64,000 nt of DNA from Hypoxylon rubiginosum (taxonomy: Eukaryota > Ascomycota > Sordariomycetes > Xylariales > Hypoxylaceae), in NCBI GenBank assembly GCA_902806565.1, contig CADCXA010000056.1, positions 372,001-436,000 of the forward strand. Reading direction: 5' to 3'. Within the stretch, counting starts at the first letter, position 1. Each line of letters starts with the position of its first letter. Positions 44,134 to 53,751 of the stretch are shown in pieces. A program made the position numbers and the translations under genes. The notes below the pieces were generated by a model that worked only from the letters and a program-made list of their open reading frames with translations, was not told the DNA's origin and made no database searches.

Positions 44134-46431
44134 GGAAATACTTATATGCCTGGGTACTTATTTGGAATTGGTCGTCATTGACCGAGCTTCTACCTACGCG
44201 GTCTTGGTCACATCATCAGACATTGTTATTTGATCCTTCTCTCTCACCATGTTACTCGGAGGCAGATATGTCGAATATTATTTGATGCGGGATGTATTTC
44301 AATCTAGTAGTCATCTAGTAGTCTGTAAACTGTAGATCACGTCTGGTTTATATTGGAGCTGCTTCTAACCCGAGGAATGACACGTAAGCCTAATAGGGCC
44401 GAGACAACCAAGACAACGATTGATAATCAACGCCAACACCCCTTTGTGGTAGCCCGGAAACCCAACCCCCACGACCTAGTAAAGAAGAGGCATGTTGTAG
44501 GCGTCGACGGTGGATTGATACCTATCCTACAAGACCCCTTAGGCCATTTGCTCCTGCTTCCCGAAAACTCGTGTCTTGATCCACTGTTGCTTAGTTGCAT
44601 TAGTGGCCATCTATGTGTAATAAAACCTGCTGAGATTTCCCTTCCAATCATATGACAGCTATAACGGTTGCCGAAAAGTGCAAGTAATAGGATCGCCGAA
44701 TGTACCCAGCGGTTCCAGCCACGGACTCAAATGCCAACCGTATTCTATGTTTTGAAGATACAGCTGGGTTGGAGACAGCACATCTCGATACTCATCGAAA
44801 GGGTTAGACCTGTTAGGGTCGGATTCGTTCGGAGCGAGAGGAAGTTGATTCGTGGTAGTATCTTCATTGCGGCATTCAGTCTCCTCTTCGTCGCCACTGG
44901 CTTCGTTGCTTGATAGTCTCCGATTAAGCCTCCGGTCATTTTTTAAGTTTGTCACGTCCGCCTTCAACCGCCTTGCTAGATTCTTCAAGGCCCGTAGTGC
45001 CCTGAAGCTCCGAGCCCGTACCGTTCCCATATCTTTGAGGCCTTCCATATAGGCGTTCAGATGGAGTTGTGATATCGTTCTCGGCTTCCAGCCATCATTC
45101 GGCTAGTAATGCTACCGCCGCAGTAAGCGTCCAATGGGTAGCCAGGACAGGAAATTTTCGCCACTCAGCTTGAGAATGGACTGCCAGATGGAAAGGACAA
45201 ACCCAGTCGGTGCATTTGGTGGATGGCGTAATGTTAACGTATATGAAGGAGTAATGTTTTCTTCGATTACAAAACATCACCCAAGCTCATCACGCAGACT
45301 TCCGACAGGCTACAGTAGGGGCAGATATTTCTCTCATCGCCTCGTTTAGTAGTGCTCTCTGAGGTATGCACGGGTTTGATGAACAGTCGGTCAAAAGGCA
45401 TTATGACGACATGGCATTGGAGAGTGTCCACCGGTCAGTTGAAGTTGTTTCACACGCCTGAACGGGAGGGCGGGGAAGTCTCAGATGTAATACATACTGA
45501 AGTCGATCTAGGTACGTATAGTACTGCTGGTTTAGAGGAAGGCTTCGAGATTCTTGAGCAAGTACGAAGACGGTCATAAAAGTCATTTGGGCGAGCATGG
45601 CTATTACACGATGAGAGCTACCTTCTGTGCATCGCAGTTTTGACACAAGAAAACCAATCTAATGACCAGACAGTAGAAGTTAACTTGCAAGGAGAGCATT
45701 TCGCACTGTACCCCTATTCTGGGAGCCAATTAAAGGTATTGAGACTCTACATGAGTTCCACCGACCTTCCAGATTTGGTATCAACCCATGTCATGATTGG
45801 CTATTCAACTTCGCGCCACAGTTATTCGTACTGTATTTCAACCAGCTAAACAGCTACAGTATTGCCTTATTTAAACAGGTGGTTACAACATTGATGTCTA
45901 GTAAGACACTAGAACCTAAAACCAGTGCTAGGCGCTGTTATGATGAGTTATGTTGATGGAGGCTCAATTAAACGTCGATTTGCTGTAGAAAAGACTGTCT
46001 CCTACGATGTTCAAGCAACTTCAATGTTATCAAATAGCGATCATCGGCCAAAAAATTGCCATTAATTCAGCTGCTATTCTCTCACGTAAAATAACCAGCT
46101 ATACGGTAGCATTTATACTAGGCTGTATATAGGAGGTGTGAACTTTAGCCGAGGATGGCGTATGGGGAGATTCTTTAGTGTTCGAAATACGAGGAATCCC
46201 GCCCGCTCTTTTACCCGCTGATGCTACCATGGAGCAAGAAATGGACAGTCCGCATCGCCTCTTGTAGCATCGATTCCTTGGCAGCCTAGGTCGAGACCCT
46301 TCCAGCATTAGTGCTCGGATGATTAGTATATATTTGATCTGGAAGGTGCCGTAAGCGAGTTCCAACCAATTTCTATCCAACCTGTATCAAGCTCGTGTCG
46401 CTGGGGGGAACTATTGCCTGACTTGGGCAAA
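44134..46431. other. Intergenic region with one possible small gene
   Basis: 2.3 kb, AT-rich overall. A minus-strand frame at 44659-45048 is listed separately. Other frames (45352-45579, 45640-45849) lack features. Probable remains of decayed coding DNA, but nothing can be named. Confidence 0.4.
44659..45048 (-). CDS. Possible small basic-acidic protein
   Basis: A 129-residue frame with ATG start: an Arg/Lys/Leu-rich helical first half (RARSFRALRALKNLARRLK), an acidic stretch (SGDEEETE) and a C-terminal aromatic part (GWHLSPWLEPLGTF). Composition looks coding, but I know no family and there is no supporting neighbour. It could be a gene fragment. Confidence 0.3.
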   Translation of the reverse strand: MEGLKDMGTVRARSFRALRALKNLARRLKADVTNLKNDRRLNRRLSSNEASGDEEETECRNEDTTTNQLPLAPNESDPNRSNPFDEYRDVLSPTQLYLQNIEYGWHLSPWLEPLGTFGDPITCTFRQPL

Positions 46432-47313
46432 ATGAAGTACAACACGTTGGCAACAGCTCTGCTGTTTAAGCTGTTTCTTTACCATGCTGCCGCCGCCAGC
46501 ATAAGAAGCATTTATCTGTTCAAGGACGTGCTAAAGTCGAACACAGCATCTTTGACGACGTCCGGTTTCAACTCTCTCATCATCTTCGGCGTCGGCATCC
46601 TCGAAAATGGCGACATCATGTACTACTCGAATACGCCGGGAAGCGTAGACACTCTTCTCACGTCCAACGGATCCTATGTAGGCGGCGCTGCGCTATCCGA
46701 CAAGGTCCGCTCATTCAAGACGGCCGCCGGCACGGGCATCAACCGGGTCGAGATCTCAATGAACTCGCAGCACGTCCGCGAGCTGATAAGCAACCCTGGC
46801 CCAGGTGCTAATACTCCGCTGTACCGCAGCTTCGAGGCGCTTAAGGAGGCCTGGACGCTCGACGCAGTCAACAACGACGACGAGTCAATATACGACGCCG
46901 CTAGCACCGTTGCCTTTGCGCAGATGCTCGGGAAGATAGGGTACAAGTACACCATCGCGCCGTACACTAACATACGCCACTGGACGACCGTGAAGACGCA
47001 AGCCAATAGCGGCCTCCAAGAGCCGAATCTGCTGCTTGATAGGGTATATCTACAATGCTACGATGGAGGTGCGGGCAACGATCCTGGGAGCTGGCAGACC
47101 ACCCTCGGCATAAAGGTCGTGCCGCTGATTTGGGTTACCAACGACTCGAAGCCCTCGCAAGGAACAACAGCTACACAAGCACAGTCTAAATTTTCCAGTT
47201 GGAATACGCGAAGTGCTCTTGCAGGAGGTGGATATTGGAACGACTATGACATCGAGAAGATGGGCTTGTCGTACTCGGCATATGCCAATGTTTTGAAGAG
47301 CGTATTTCCATGA
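46432..47313 (+). CDS. Secreted TIM-barrel-like protein of unknown activity
   Basis: A single exon of 293 residues from the ATG that gives a signal peptide (MKYNTLATALLFKLFLYHAA, cleaved after an Ala run near residue 23). Strand-like blocks recur: NSLIIFGVGILENGDIMYY, GINRVEISMNSQHV, YKYTIAPYTN, DRVYLQCYDGGAGNDPG and VVPLIWVTNDSKPSQGTT, ending GGGYWNDYDIEKM. This set is found in fungal and bacterial secreted proteins often annotated as coagulation-factor-5/8-type or glycosidase-like barrels. The repeated Tyr/Asp-rich strand ends suggest a sugar-binding barrel, but no catalytic pair can be asserted. Confidence 0.78.
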   Translation: MKYNTLATALLFKLFLYHAAAASIRSIYLFKDVLKSNTASLTTSGFNSLIIFGVGILENGDIMYYSNTPGSVDTLLTSNGSYVGGAALSDKVRSFKTAAGTGINRVEISMNSQHVRELISNPGPGANTPLYRSFEALKEAWTLDAVNNDDESIYDAASTVAFAQMLGKIGYKYTIAPYTNIRHWTTVKTQANSGLQEPNLLLDRVYLQCYDGGAGNDPGSWQTTLGIKVVPLIWVTNDSKPSQGTTATQAQSKFSSWNTRSALAGGGYWNDYDIEKMGLSYSAYANVLKSVFP

Positions 47314-47535
47314 TAATGGAGCCTACCTAGGTACGATGATATGCGGGATGTATCAAGGTAGAAAACTAATAGAGCCTGCTATTAGTTGGTAACATGAGTT
47401 ATCACTACCAGCTTAAGATGATACTAGAACGTAATTCACATAATCAGTCACTCTAGCTATTGTTATTGCAGGTCCCTCTTGTTTATTAATGAGCTACCGA
47501 GCTACCTATTGCCAACCGCCCCCTCCTCGTCTCTC

Positions 47536-49398
47536 TTATGCATGTCGGCTGCACTCGTAGCACTCGACCCAATGCTGGGATTCGAACTGGTCATCTTTGA
47601 TCTGACCGGTGACAGAATCGGTACGGAAGGACGTCAAGTCCTCCGCCCTCCTTCGTGCGTGTGTCTCGTTCTTGAGACAGCACAGCATCACGCGACGCGA
47701 ACCGCTCTCTTCGCTGGAGCTAAACGCCTTCTTCCACTGGCACGTATGCCGTAGAAGCCCGGCGACCTCCAGCCTGGCGTCCTGCGCGTGTTCCCATCCG
47801 CATGTCGGGCAGTGGTCCTGGCAGTTGAAGGGAGCTCGGCATCCGAGGACGGGACACATCATCTTGAGACAAGATGTGGCAAGATGCCACTTACCAGTTC
47901 CGCAGAACCGGCAAGGTCCCCGGTCGTCCGCGTCATCGCCGCACAGCCTGGTACAATCCTGAAAACCATGGGTCGTGTCGAAGCAGTAATGGCATATAGC
48001 CTTACAAGCGCTGGCCGTGTGAGGCTCGGCGTCCTTGTCCACGTATGGACAATACGTGCACAGCTGGTTGCAAGAGTCGCGCGCGTGTCGTGGGTACTTG
48101 CTGCAGACGCAAACTTTGCTCGTGTCCGCTTTACACATGATGACGACGTGGTTCCGATCGTTGCATGCAGCACAGCTTCGCTTGCACGTGAAGACGTCGT
48201 GATCCTGGCCACCGCAATTGACGCACATGTCGTCCTCTATCACGACGGGTCGGTGGAGTTTTGCTTGAGCGTGAGCCCTCCTTATCTCAGCTCGGGACCT
48301 GGTTGGGCCAGGCCTTCGCACGCTGTCTTCCCTCGGCTCACTGCGCTGAGACTCGGCAAGTCTCCGGAATGCGTCCGAGAGAATTCCCACGTACGAGCTT
48401 CGCGTGTCGCTGCCTAGTTGAGTGCTGCCGCCGGGTTGAGTGCTGCTGCGGGGTCGAGTGTCGCCGGCGGGTCTGGTGCCGCCCGTCACGTTGGGTTGGC
48501 CAGCGGGACGATACTCGGCTTGAAGCGTGGGCGTCGGCGGGTCGCGCTCCGGAAAGAGGGTCTCGCAGTGCATTGACCAGCCGGGCTGGTCGAAGGCGTC
48601 GGCGATCTTGTCGAGCTTCCACTGGTAGTACTTCGGCTCAGTCTTCCTCATTCGAGCTTCCGTTTCCAGTTTGCCCACAAGATTGTACTGCCAATTCTCC
48701 CAGGGATGGTCTCGCTGGATTTGGCGAGCGTACGTCGGGGAGTAGGGCGGCGCCAGGACTGAGTCCCGCTTGTATCTGGACTGCCGCGGATCGTCCACTA
48801 TAACAACAGTGGTCAGTGATTGCTTGTTTAGGATGGGGAAATAAAGAATTCTGGATGTTAACTTACTTGCAGCCTTTAGAAGCTTGCCGACATTTATCCC
48901 GGTCTTGACAGGTCCCTTGTTCTGGCGGTACCAGAACAGATAGTCAACGTCCTCCTTGCGGACACGACGAGGGCAAGCCTCGTACATGTGGCCTGGGCGA
49001 TCACACTTGGGGCAAGCCCCATCCATCCAGCCGCTTCTACCTACCTTGATGCAGTCGCGGGCTGGATGGCCAGGCTTGCCACAGTTTCCACATGGGCCTT
49101 TCGGATCCACCTCTGGCGACTTGTGTCGCTGTCTTCGAGACCTGCCGCGCCGGCGTTCATCTTCACTGTCGCTATCTTCCCGCCGGGACCGTTTGGCACC
49201 CTTAGGTTCGTCTGACATGATGACACGCTCTGAGTCGGCGACAGAGTCCATAACACGGGAAAGGAAATTGCGCGAAACCTCCAAGGTGACGTTGCCGCCA
49301 CCAGACTGAGGTCCGCGGTTTCCACTCGAGGCGTACCTCGAACCCGTTGCGTTAGAACGAGGCCTGGGGCCACGTTCGCCGCGATTAGGATTGGTCAT
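47536..49398 (-). CDS. Multi-zinc-knuckle protein (ZK-1)
   Basis: Two exons, 49398-48867 and 48797-47536; the 69-base intron (48798-48866, GTAAGT...TATAG) is in frame and open, but splicing restores homology to ZK-2, giving about 597 residues. A Gly/Arg/Ser-rich N-terminus contains a basic stretch (RRRGRSRRQRHK). Two CX2CX4HX4C knuckles follow at about 103-116 and 129-142, then a conserved block DYLFWYRQNKGPVK...VGKLLKAA, a disordered linker, and a C-terminal set of at least six knuckle-like clusters (for example CVNCGGQDHDVFTC, CAACNDRNHVVIMC, CHYCFDTTHGFQDC). Such arrays bind single-stranded nucleic acid in CNBP/Gis2-type proteins. Paralogue of the gene at 58.5 kb. Confidence 0.85.
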   Translation of the reverse strand: MTNPNRGERGPRPRSNATGSRYASSGNRGPQSGGGNVTLEVSRNFLSRVMDSVADSERVIMSDEPKGAKRSRREDSDSEDERRRGRSRRQRHKSPEVDPKGPCGNCGKPGHPARDCIKVGRSGWMDGACPKCDRPGHMYEACPRRVRKEDVDYLFWYRQNKGPVKTGINVGKLLKAASKLTSRILYFPILNKQSLTTVVIVDDPRQSRYKRDSVLAPPYSPTYARQIQRDHPWENWQYNLVGKLETEARMRKTEPKYYQWKLDKIADAFDQPGWSMHCETLFPERDPPTPTLQAEYRPAGQPNVTGGTRPAGDTRPRSSTQPGGSTQLGSDTRSSYVGILSDAFRRLAESQRSEPREDSVRRPGPTRSRAEIRRAHAQAKLHRPVVIEDDMCVNCGGQDHDVFTCKRSCAACNDRNHVVIMCKADTSKVCVCSKYPRHARDSCNQLCTYCPYVDKDAEPHTASACKAICHYCFDTTHGFQDCTRLCGDDADDRGPCRFCGTGKWHLATSCLKMMCPVLGCRAPFNCQDHCPTCGWEHAQDARLEVAGLLRHTCQWKKAFSSSEESGSRRVMLCCLKNETHARRRAEDLTSFRTDSVTGQIKDDQFESQHWVECYECSRHA

Positions 49399-50474
49399 AG
49401 CTGTGTCTTGCGTAAAGAAGGCTATGAAGGCGCGTGTGATGATGGATGGATGATGAACTTGGGGGAAAAAAAAGAAGAAGTGGGCGGGGAAGAAGAAAGG
49501 ACTTTTGGCTTTAAATTTGGGTGGTTTTTTTTCTGCCGGGCTGTGCGTTTACTCGCGTGCACGAATAAAATTCTACGCGTTCCTATTAGGCTCTAACCAT
49601 GTAGGCAGCCGAATAACCGGGAGAGTCGACTAATCTAGAGAGTCGACTAATCTGGAGAGTCGACTAATCTCAAGAGCCGGCCAGGTAACGACATCCTTCT
49701 GGCTTGAGCCTCGTGGTACCTACTAAGTAACTACGCACCTAGGAGACCTTGATGCACTACCTAACAGTACTCGCGACAGGAATCTAAGCTACATATATAC
49801 AAAGGTACGTAGATACCGTGCAGATACGTATCTGCGAGGACAGGCTTCTTGTATCTACCCAGTCGCCGTACCATAACAAGTGATTATTCCAATAAATAGA
49901 AACAAACGCCTAGTTCTCAAAGTCTCCCCTTATGGCGCGGGATAGGTAGAGGAGCCACGGATAGAGCTACTAGACATTTCAATAAAGATACACTCAGCAA
50001 TTCTGGTAAATTGCTCCTGTATATTTACAAGTATAGTAGGTAATACACGTGAGAGACAAGAATATTGCGAATAGCGTCAGCAAGAACCTCTAGGTACCTA
50101 AAGAATGAACTGCCAACGACTCTAGCTCAAGTGCCAACTTTTCGTCACGTTCGATAGTCCCAGCCTCTTGGTAACATACGATGATGGCCGCGAATGGCTA
50201 AGGACATCTCCCAAGCGCAAGTGCGTCTTGTCTCTCGGGTCCAGCATCGGTGGCTAACCTTAAGGCCCAGTGAGTTTTAAAAAGAGCACCTTACGAACAG
50301 TTTGCAAATAAGAGATTCACAGATTGTAAAGAGCATCGCTTTAAATAAATTATGTATCCTCCTGGTGTACCTACTTGACGAAGCGGTTGGCGGCGGGTAC
50401 GTCGAACCATCGGGAGACGACCTTTGAACTAGAACCGCCTTCCCGCCGTCTCGCTCTTCCGCCGCGATACAGAC
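49399..50474. other. Promoter of ZK-1 and spacer
   Basis: 1.08 kb without a gene. It has A-rich and T-rich runs near 49450-49540 in the ZK-1 leader, and a 17 bp triple repeat at 49621-49671. Confidence 0.45.
49621..49671 (+). repeat. Three 17 bp tandem units
   Basis: GAGAGTCGACTAATCT plus one variable base (A, G, C) repeated at 49621-49637, 49638-49654 and 49655-49671. Confidence 0.95.
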
Positions 50475-52200
50475 CTATTCGAGTTCCTGGTGATCCAAGC
50501 CGGCTTCACTGAACGTGTCCTTAGCGATCCTTAGCAGCCCGCAATACGCCACGTAGACGAGGTACCTGTCACAGATGGACTTCGCCCGGGCGCTTTCCCG
50601 TAGAGCCTCGACCAGGTACGGAATGGTGCAGTATACAGCCGCGCTCAAGAGTCTCGCGAGGTCGTCTGTGACGAGACGTAGCAGCTCGAAGACGACGGGA
50701 GGATACCTCTCGGCATCGCCGTCGAGCGCGGAATGTAGCTGGGAAACCCGGTTTTGCGAGCAGGGCCTTCTCGCGATCGGCAAGCCGGGACGATTCCCTC
50801 TGGAACCTGTCGCACTCTTCCCTGACGGATTCGATATTACCATTTAGGTCTCTCTCGATCCCGATGAGTCGGCCTTGTTCCGCTCCGGTGCCCTCGAGCT
50901 ATTTCTTAAGGGTTTTAGTCCTATCGGAGAGCTGAACGGCCTCGGCATACGCCGACGTTTTTTTTCCATCGAGGCGAGATTGGCTTTTTCAGTGTCGAGA
51001 TGCCCGAGACGCGCCTTCAGACCGGATTCGTCTTCTCTGGCCTGATCTAGCTCGGCTTTTCGAGTAGACAAGTCGGTTTCAAGACTCGCCACACGCGTCC
51101 TCAAATCGGCTACGTCTGTTTTGGACTTTCTAGCGCGGTGGCTAGCGTAGACCTTTCATCTTCGAGATCCTTCAGACGCCCATTTAAACTGGACGCTTCA
51201 TTTGAGGACTCCTCTACCCTGTTGTCATCGAATTCCCTAAAACGTATCTTTGTATTCGATAGGTCTTTTATGGACTCGGTCAACTCTTCAGCCAAGGTAG
51301 CCTTCTCGCTCTCGATGGTTTTGAGACGCGCCTGTAAGGTCAACATCTCCTTCTTATACTGTTCTAATTTGGTGGTTAGATCCAGTTTATCTTTCTCGAG
51401 ACCTACCTTCAACCTGGATTCCGAATCCGAGCAAGAACCTTCTTGATCCACTTCTTTCTGAAGGGATTCGTTCTCGTCGGGTTTAGTTTCCAGGATGCGG
51501 GCCGTCTCGAGGATAGACTCGCTCTTGACTTCTAGATCTTTAGCCAATCTAGCCTTGTCCTCTCGCAACCCCTTAAGCCTTTTATTGGCAATTTCAATAT
51601 TTTCCCTAGCTAGGTAGCGCTCCTCGCGGAATCTATCTCTACTGTCGGAGATATCTTTGAGCTGATCAGGTGTTATCCTGCCTAGCTTTGCAAGCTCCGC
51701 GTCGAGGTTCGACAACATTTGCTTCTCTTAGGCAAGCTTTTGTTCGCTCGCTCTCAAGTTCCTCTTGAGGTCTTTCGCGTGACGGGATTCTTGATTCCAA
51801 TCACGTTTCTGTCTCTCTAGAGCGTCCTCTTTGAGCTTGAGTTCATTGGCCGTGGATTTGAGTTCCATGTCCTTTTTTCTCAGCCTCTTTAGTCTTGGCC
51901 TCGAGTTGCTTGACTATGGCTTCAAGTTCCACGTTCTTTTTGTCAGCCTCTTTGGTCTTGACCTCGAGCTCAAGATCCCTATCTTTGAGCTTCTGGTTTC
52001 TACTTTTAATACCATGGATTGCCTTTTCAAGCTCGCCGCCACAGTGATCCAACTACTCCTGCCGTTCTTGGAGAGTTTGATCCTTTTTCTCGAGCTTTTC
52101 CAGCTTCGCCCTCGTCCTGGGCTGATCGTCTCGAATCTTACGAGCCTGATCGTCCAGATCGTCCAGCAATGATTCCGTGAGGCTAATAACGGCGTCATCT
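50475..52200 (-). pseudogene. Decayed coiled-coil protein gene
   Basis: A continuous coiled-coil-like sequence (Glu/Lys/Leu heptads such as KDRDLELEVKTKEADKK and LTTKLEQYKKEMLTLQ) runs through the region on the minus strand but is cut by in-frame stops at 52053-52055, 51728-51730 and 50899-50901. Frame changes occur near a T6 run at 51873-51878, near 51127, near a T8 run at 50958-50965 and near 50750. The last part (LLRLVTDDLARLLSAAVYCTI) is a helical, non-coil domain. The three stops each sit where CAA or CAG (Gln) would fit. The original was probably a long structural or septin/SMC-like filament protein, family unknown. Confidence 0.75.
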
Positions 52201-52903
52201 ATGGGAATATCCCCGACACCAAGGCCAACCCAGTGGTCGCCTTTTTATACACCTCTCTCCTCTTTTTCACCGTGTTAAGTACCCTTCTCATGGTGACTCA
52301 GAGCTTAAAATGACATCACGCCGCATTTGACTACATTCTACCCGGATATAATTATATGTCTCGCTATATTTAGGTATGTATCTAAAGGTTCAGCAACCAG
52401 CTTGAGGGAGGAAGGGCAGTTACTTCCACATGATATATTTACATGTGCAGTCTTTTATGTTAGCCTGGAATGCATATTCCAATATGAAACCATTCCTTAT
52501 GAAATCCCAGCGTATGGTTTTCCTTCTAGTGAAATGTGTTATCAAAGTAGGTAAAGTCAGGCTCGAAGCGTTGGTCTTTAAATGCGTCCCATATAGATTC
52601 GTGATACAGGAAGCAAAGAGAGGGTGTAGCGATTTATGGCCTTCGCATAGTCAAGTTTCAAGCTTAAGGAGAGGTGCAAATGACGATTTGGGTAAGTTGT
52701 TGACTTAGGTACGTAAGAAAAAGTACAAATATATCAGCTGTCACTGGTCACCTAATGCAGATGTACAGCTTTTATTTATCAACCTATGCTACATAGGCTA
52801 GGAGAATCGCAACTACCTCAGCCTCGAATGAGACAGCGACACACGTATGTAATTCGCTAATGGGTATGAAAATCTCCCAGATATTCGCCGTGCCTGATCT
52901 GGA
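52201..52903. other. Intergenic spacer
   Basis: 700 bases, with no supported gene; plus-strand frames at 52327-52708 have no features. Confidence 0.4.
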
Positions 52904-53751
52904 TTAGGTCTGCAGTGTAATAGGCAGGTGTCGATTCATCTCTTGAATATCGTCCTCGAGGATGAAGGGCGTTATAGGAATCGCTTCCGTGTGATTGTGA
53001 ACCTCCTCAGCCCACTTGGTTAAGATGTGGAAGGCTCTAGAACTAAAGTAGGTAGCAATAGCTCGTCCTACATTCTGGAATTGGGGCATAATCATGAGGC
53101 TCGAGTTGCCGCGGTTTGAGTTGCCGTGGTTTGAATTGCCGTGGTTTGAGTTGGTACCATTCAACTGGATTCTGATGTGCAGCCCGAACTCGAACTCCTC
53201 CTTGGACTGTTCGATATACCGATAGGCGTTGGTATTCAGAAATACCATGATCTCTTCCCGGCCGGCGTCATCATACCAGCTCTCATACCCGTTTTGAGTG
53301 ATAATATCAAAGGCCAGCTCCCATTTTCCCATTTCGATCACTATCTGGGCATCCTTGAGGGCTTCAGAGTCAACGCGGTACTCGGGTACGGCCTCGGTGT
53401 AGGCGGTTTCGCTGATGCCATCGATATTGACGCGTGGCCACGGAATCGGCGAGTTATATCCTATGTGACCCCCCCAATTAGTACAAGTCTATATCTTCGG
53501 AAACGTCATTATAACTTACCGTGGACCTCCTCCCAGATAGCAGTGCACAGTCTAAGCTGGAAGGTAGACAGCTCGGTTCCATTGGGGGAGCCATCGTTCT
53601 CACGGATTCCCTCTTCTAGCTGGAAGTACATGGCCTCGCGCAATCCGGTTTGAGTCTCGGGACCCAGTCGATATATAGCGGCCTTGGTTTGATTGATGGC
53701 ATAAAGGGCTTTGAAGCTCTTCGCGGCCTCGGGGACGGAAAGATTCGGCAT
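52904..53751 (-). CDS. Unrecognised protein, member 1 of a local paralogous family (P-1)
   Basis: Two exons, 53751-53520 and 53460-52904, encode 262 residues. The N-terminal exon (SFKALYAINQTKAA, FQLRLCTAIWEEVHG) and the second exon (PIPWPR, MGKWELAFDIITQNG, MIMPQFQNVG, SRAFHILTKWAEEV) match P-2 at 56.1 kb, and the MGKWELAFDII block matches P-3 at 63.3 kb. It is mostly helical, with no signal peptide or known domain. A run of NSNHG repeats (about residues 165-180) is coded by 15 bp tandem DNA. Expression and role are unknown. It is divergent from P-2, with 2.3 kb between their starts. Confidence 0.7.
53103..53150. repeat. 15 bp tandem units coding NSNHG/NSNRG repeats
   Basis: Three near-identical units of GAGTTGCCG(C/T)GGTTT with single-base changes, lying inside the P-1 coding frame and read on the minus strand as Asn-Ser-Asn-His/Arg-Gly. 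Confidence 0.85.

Noticed and set aside
47609..49309. Long plus-strand frames opposite ZK-1
   Set aside because: They are antisense to the Cys/His-rich coding sequence, and their Ala/Arg/Pro-rich translations follow from its codons.
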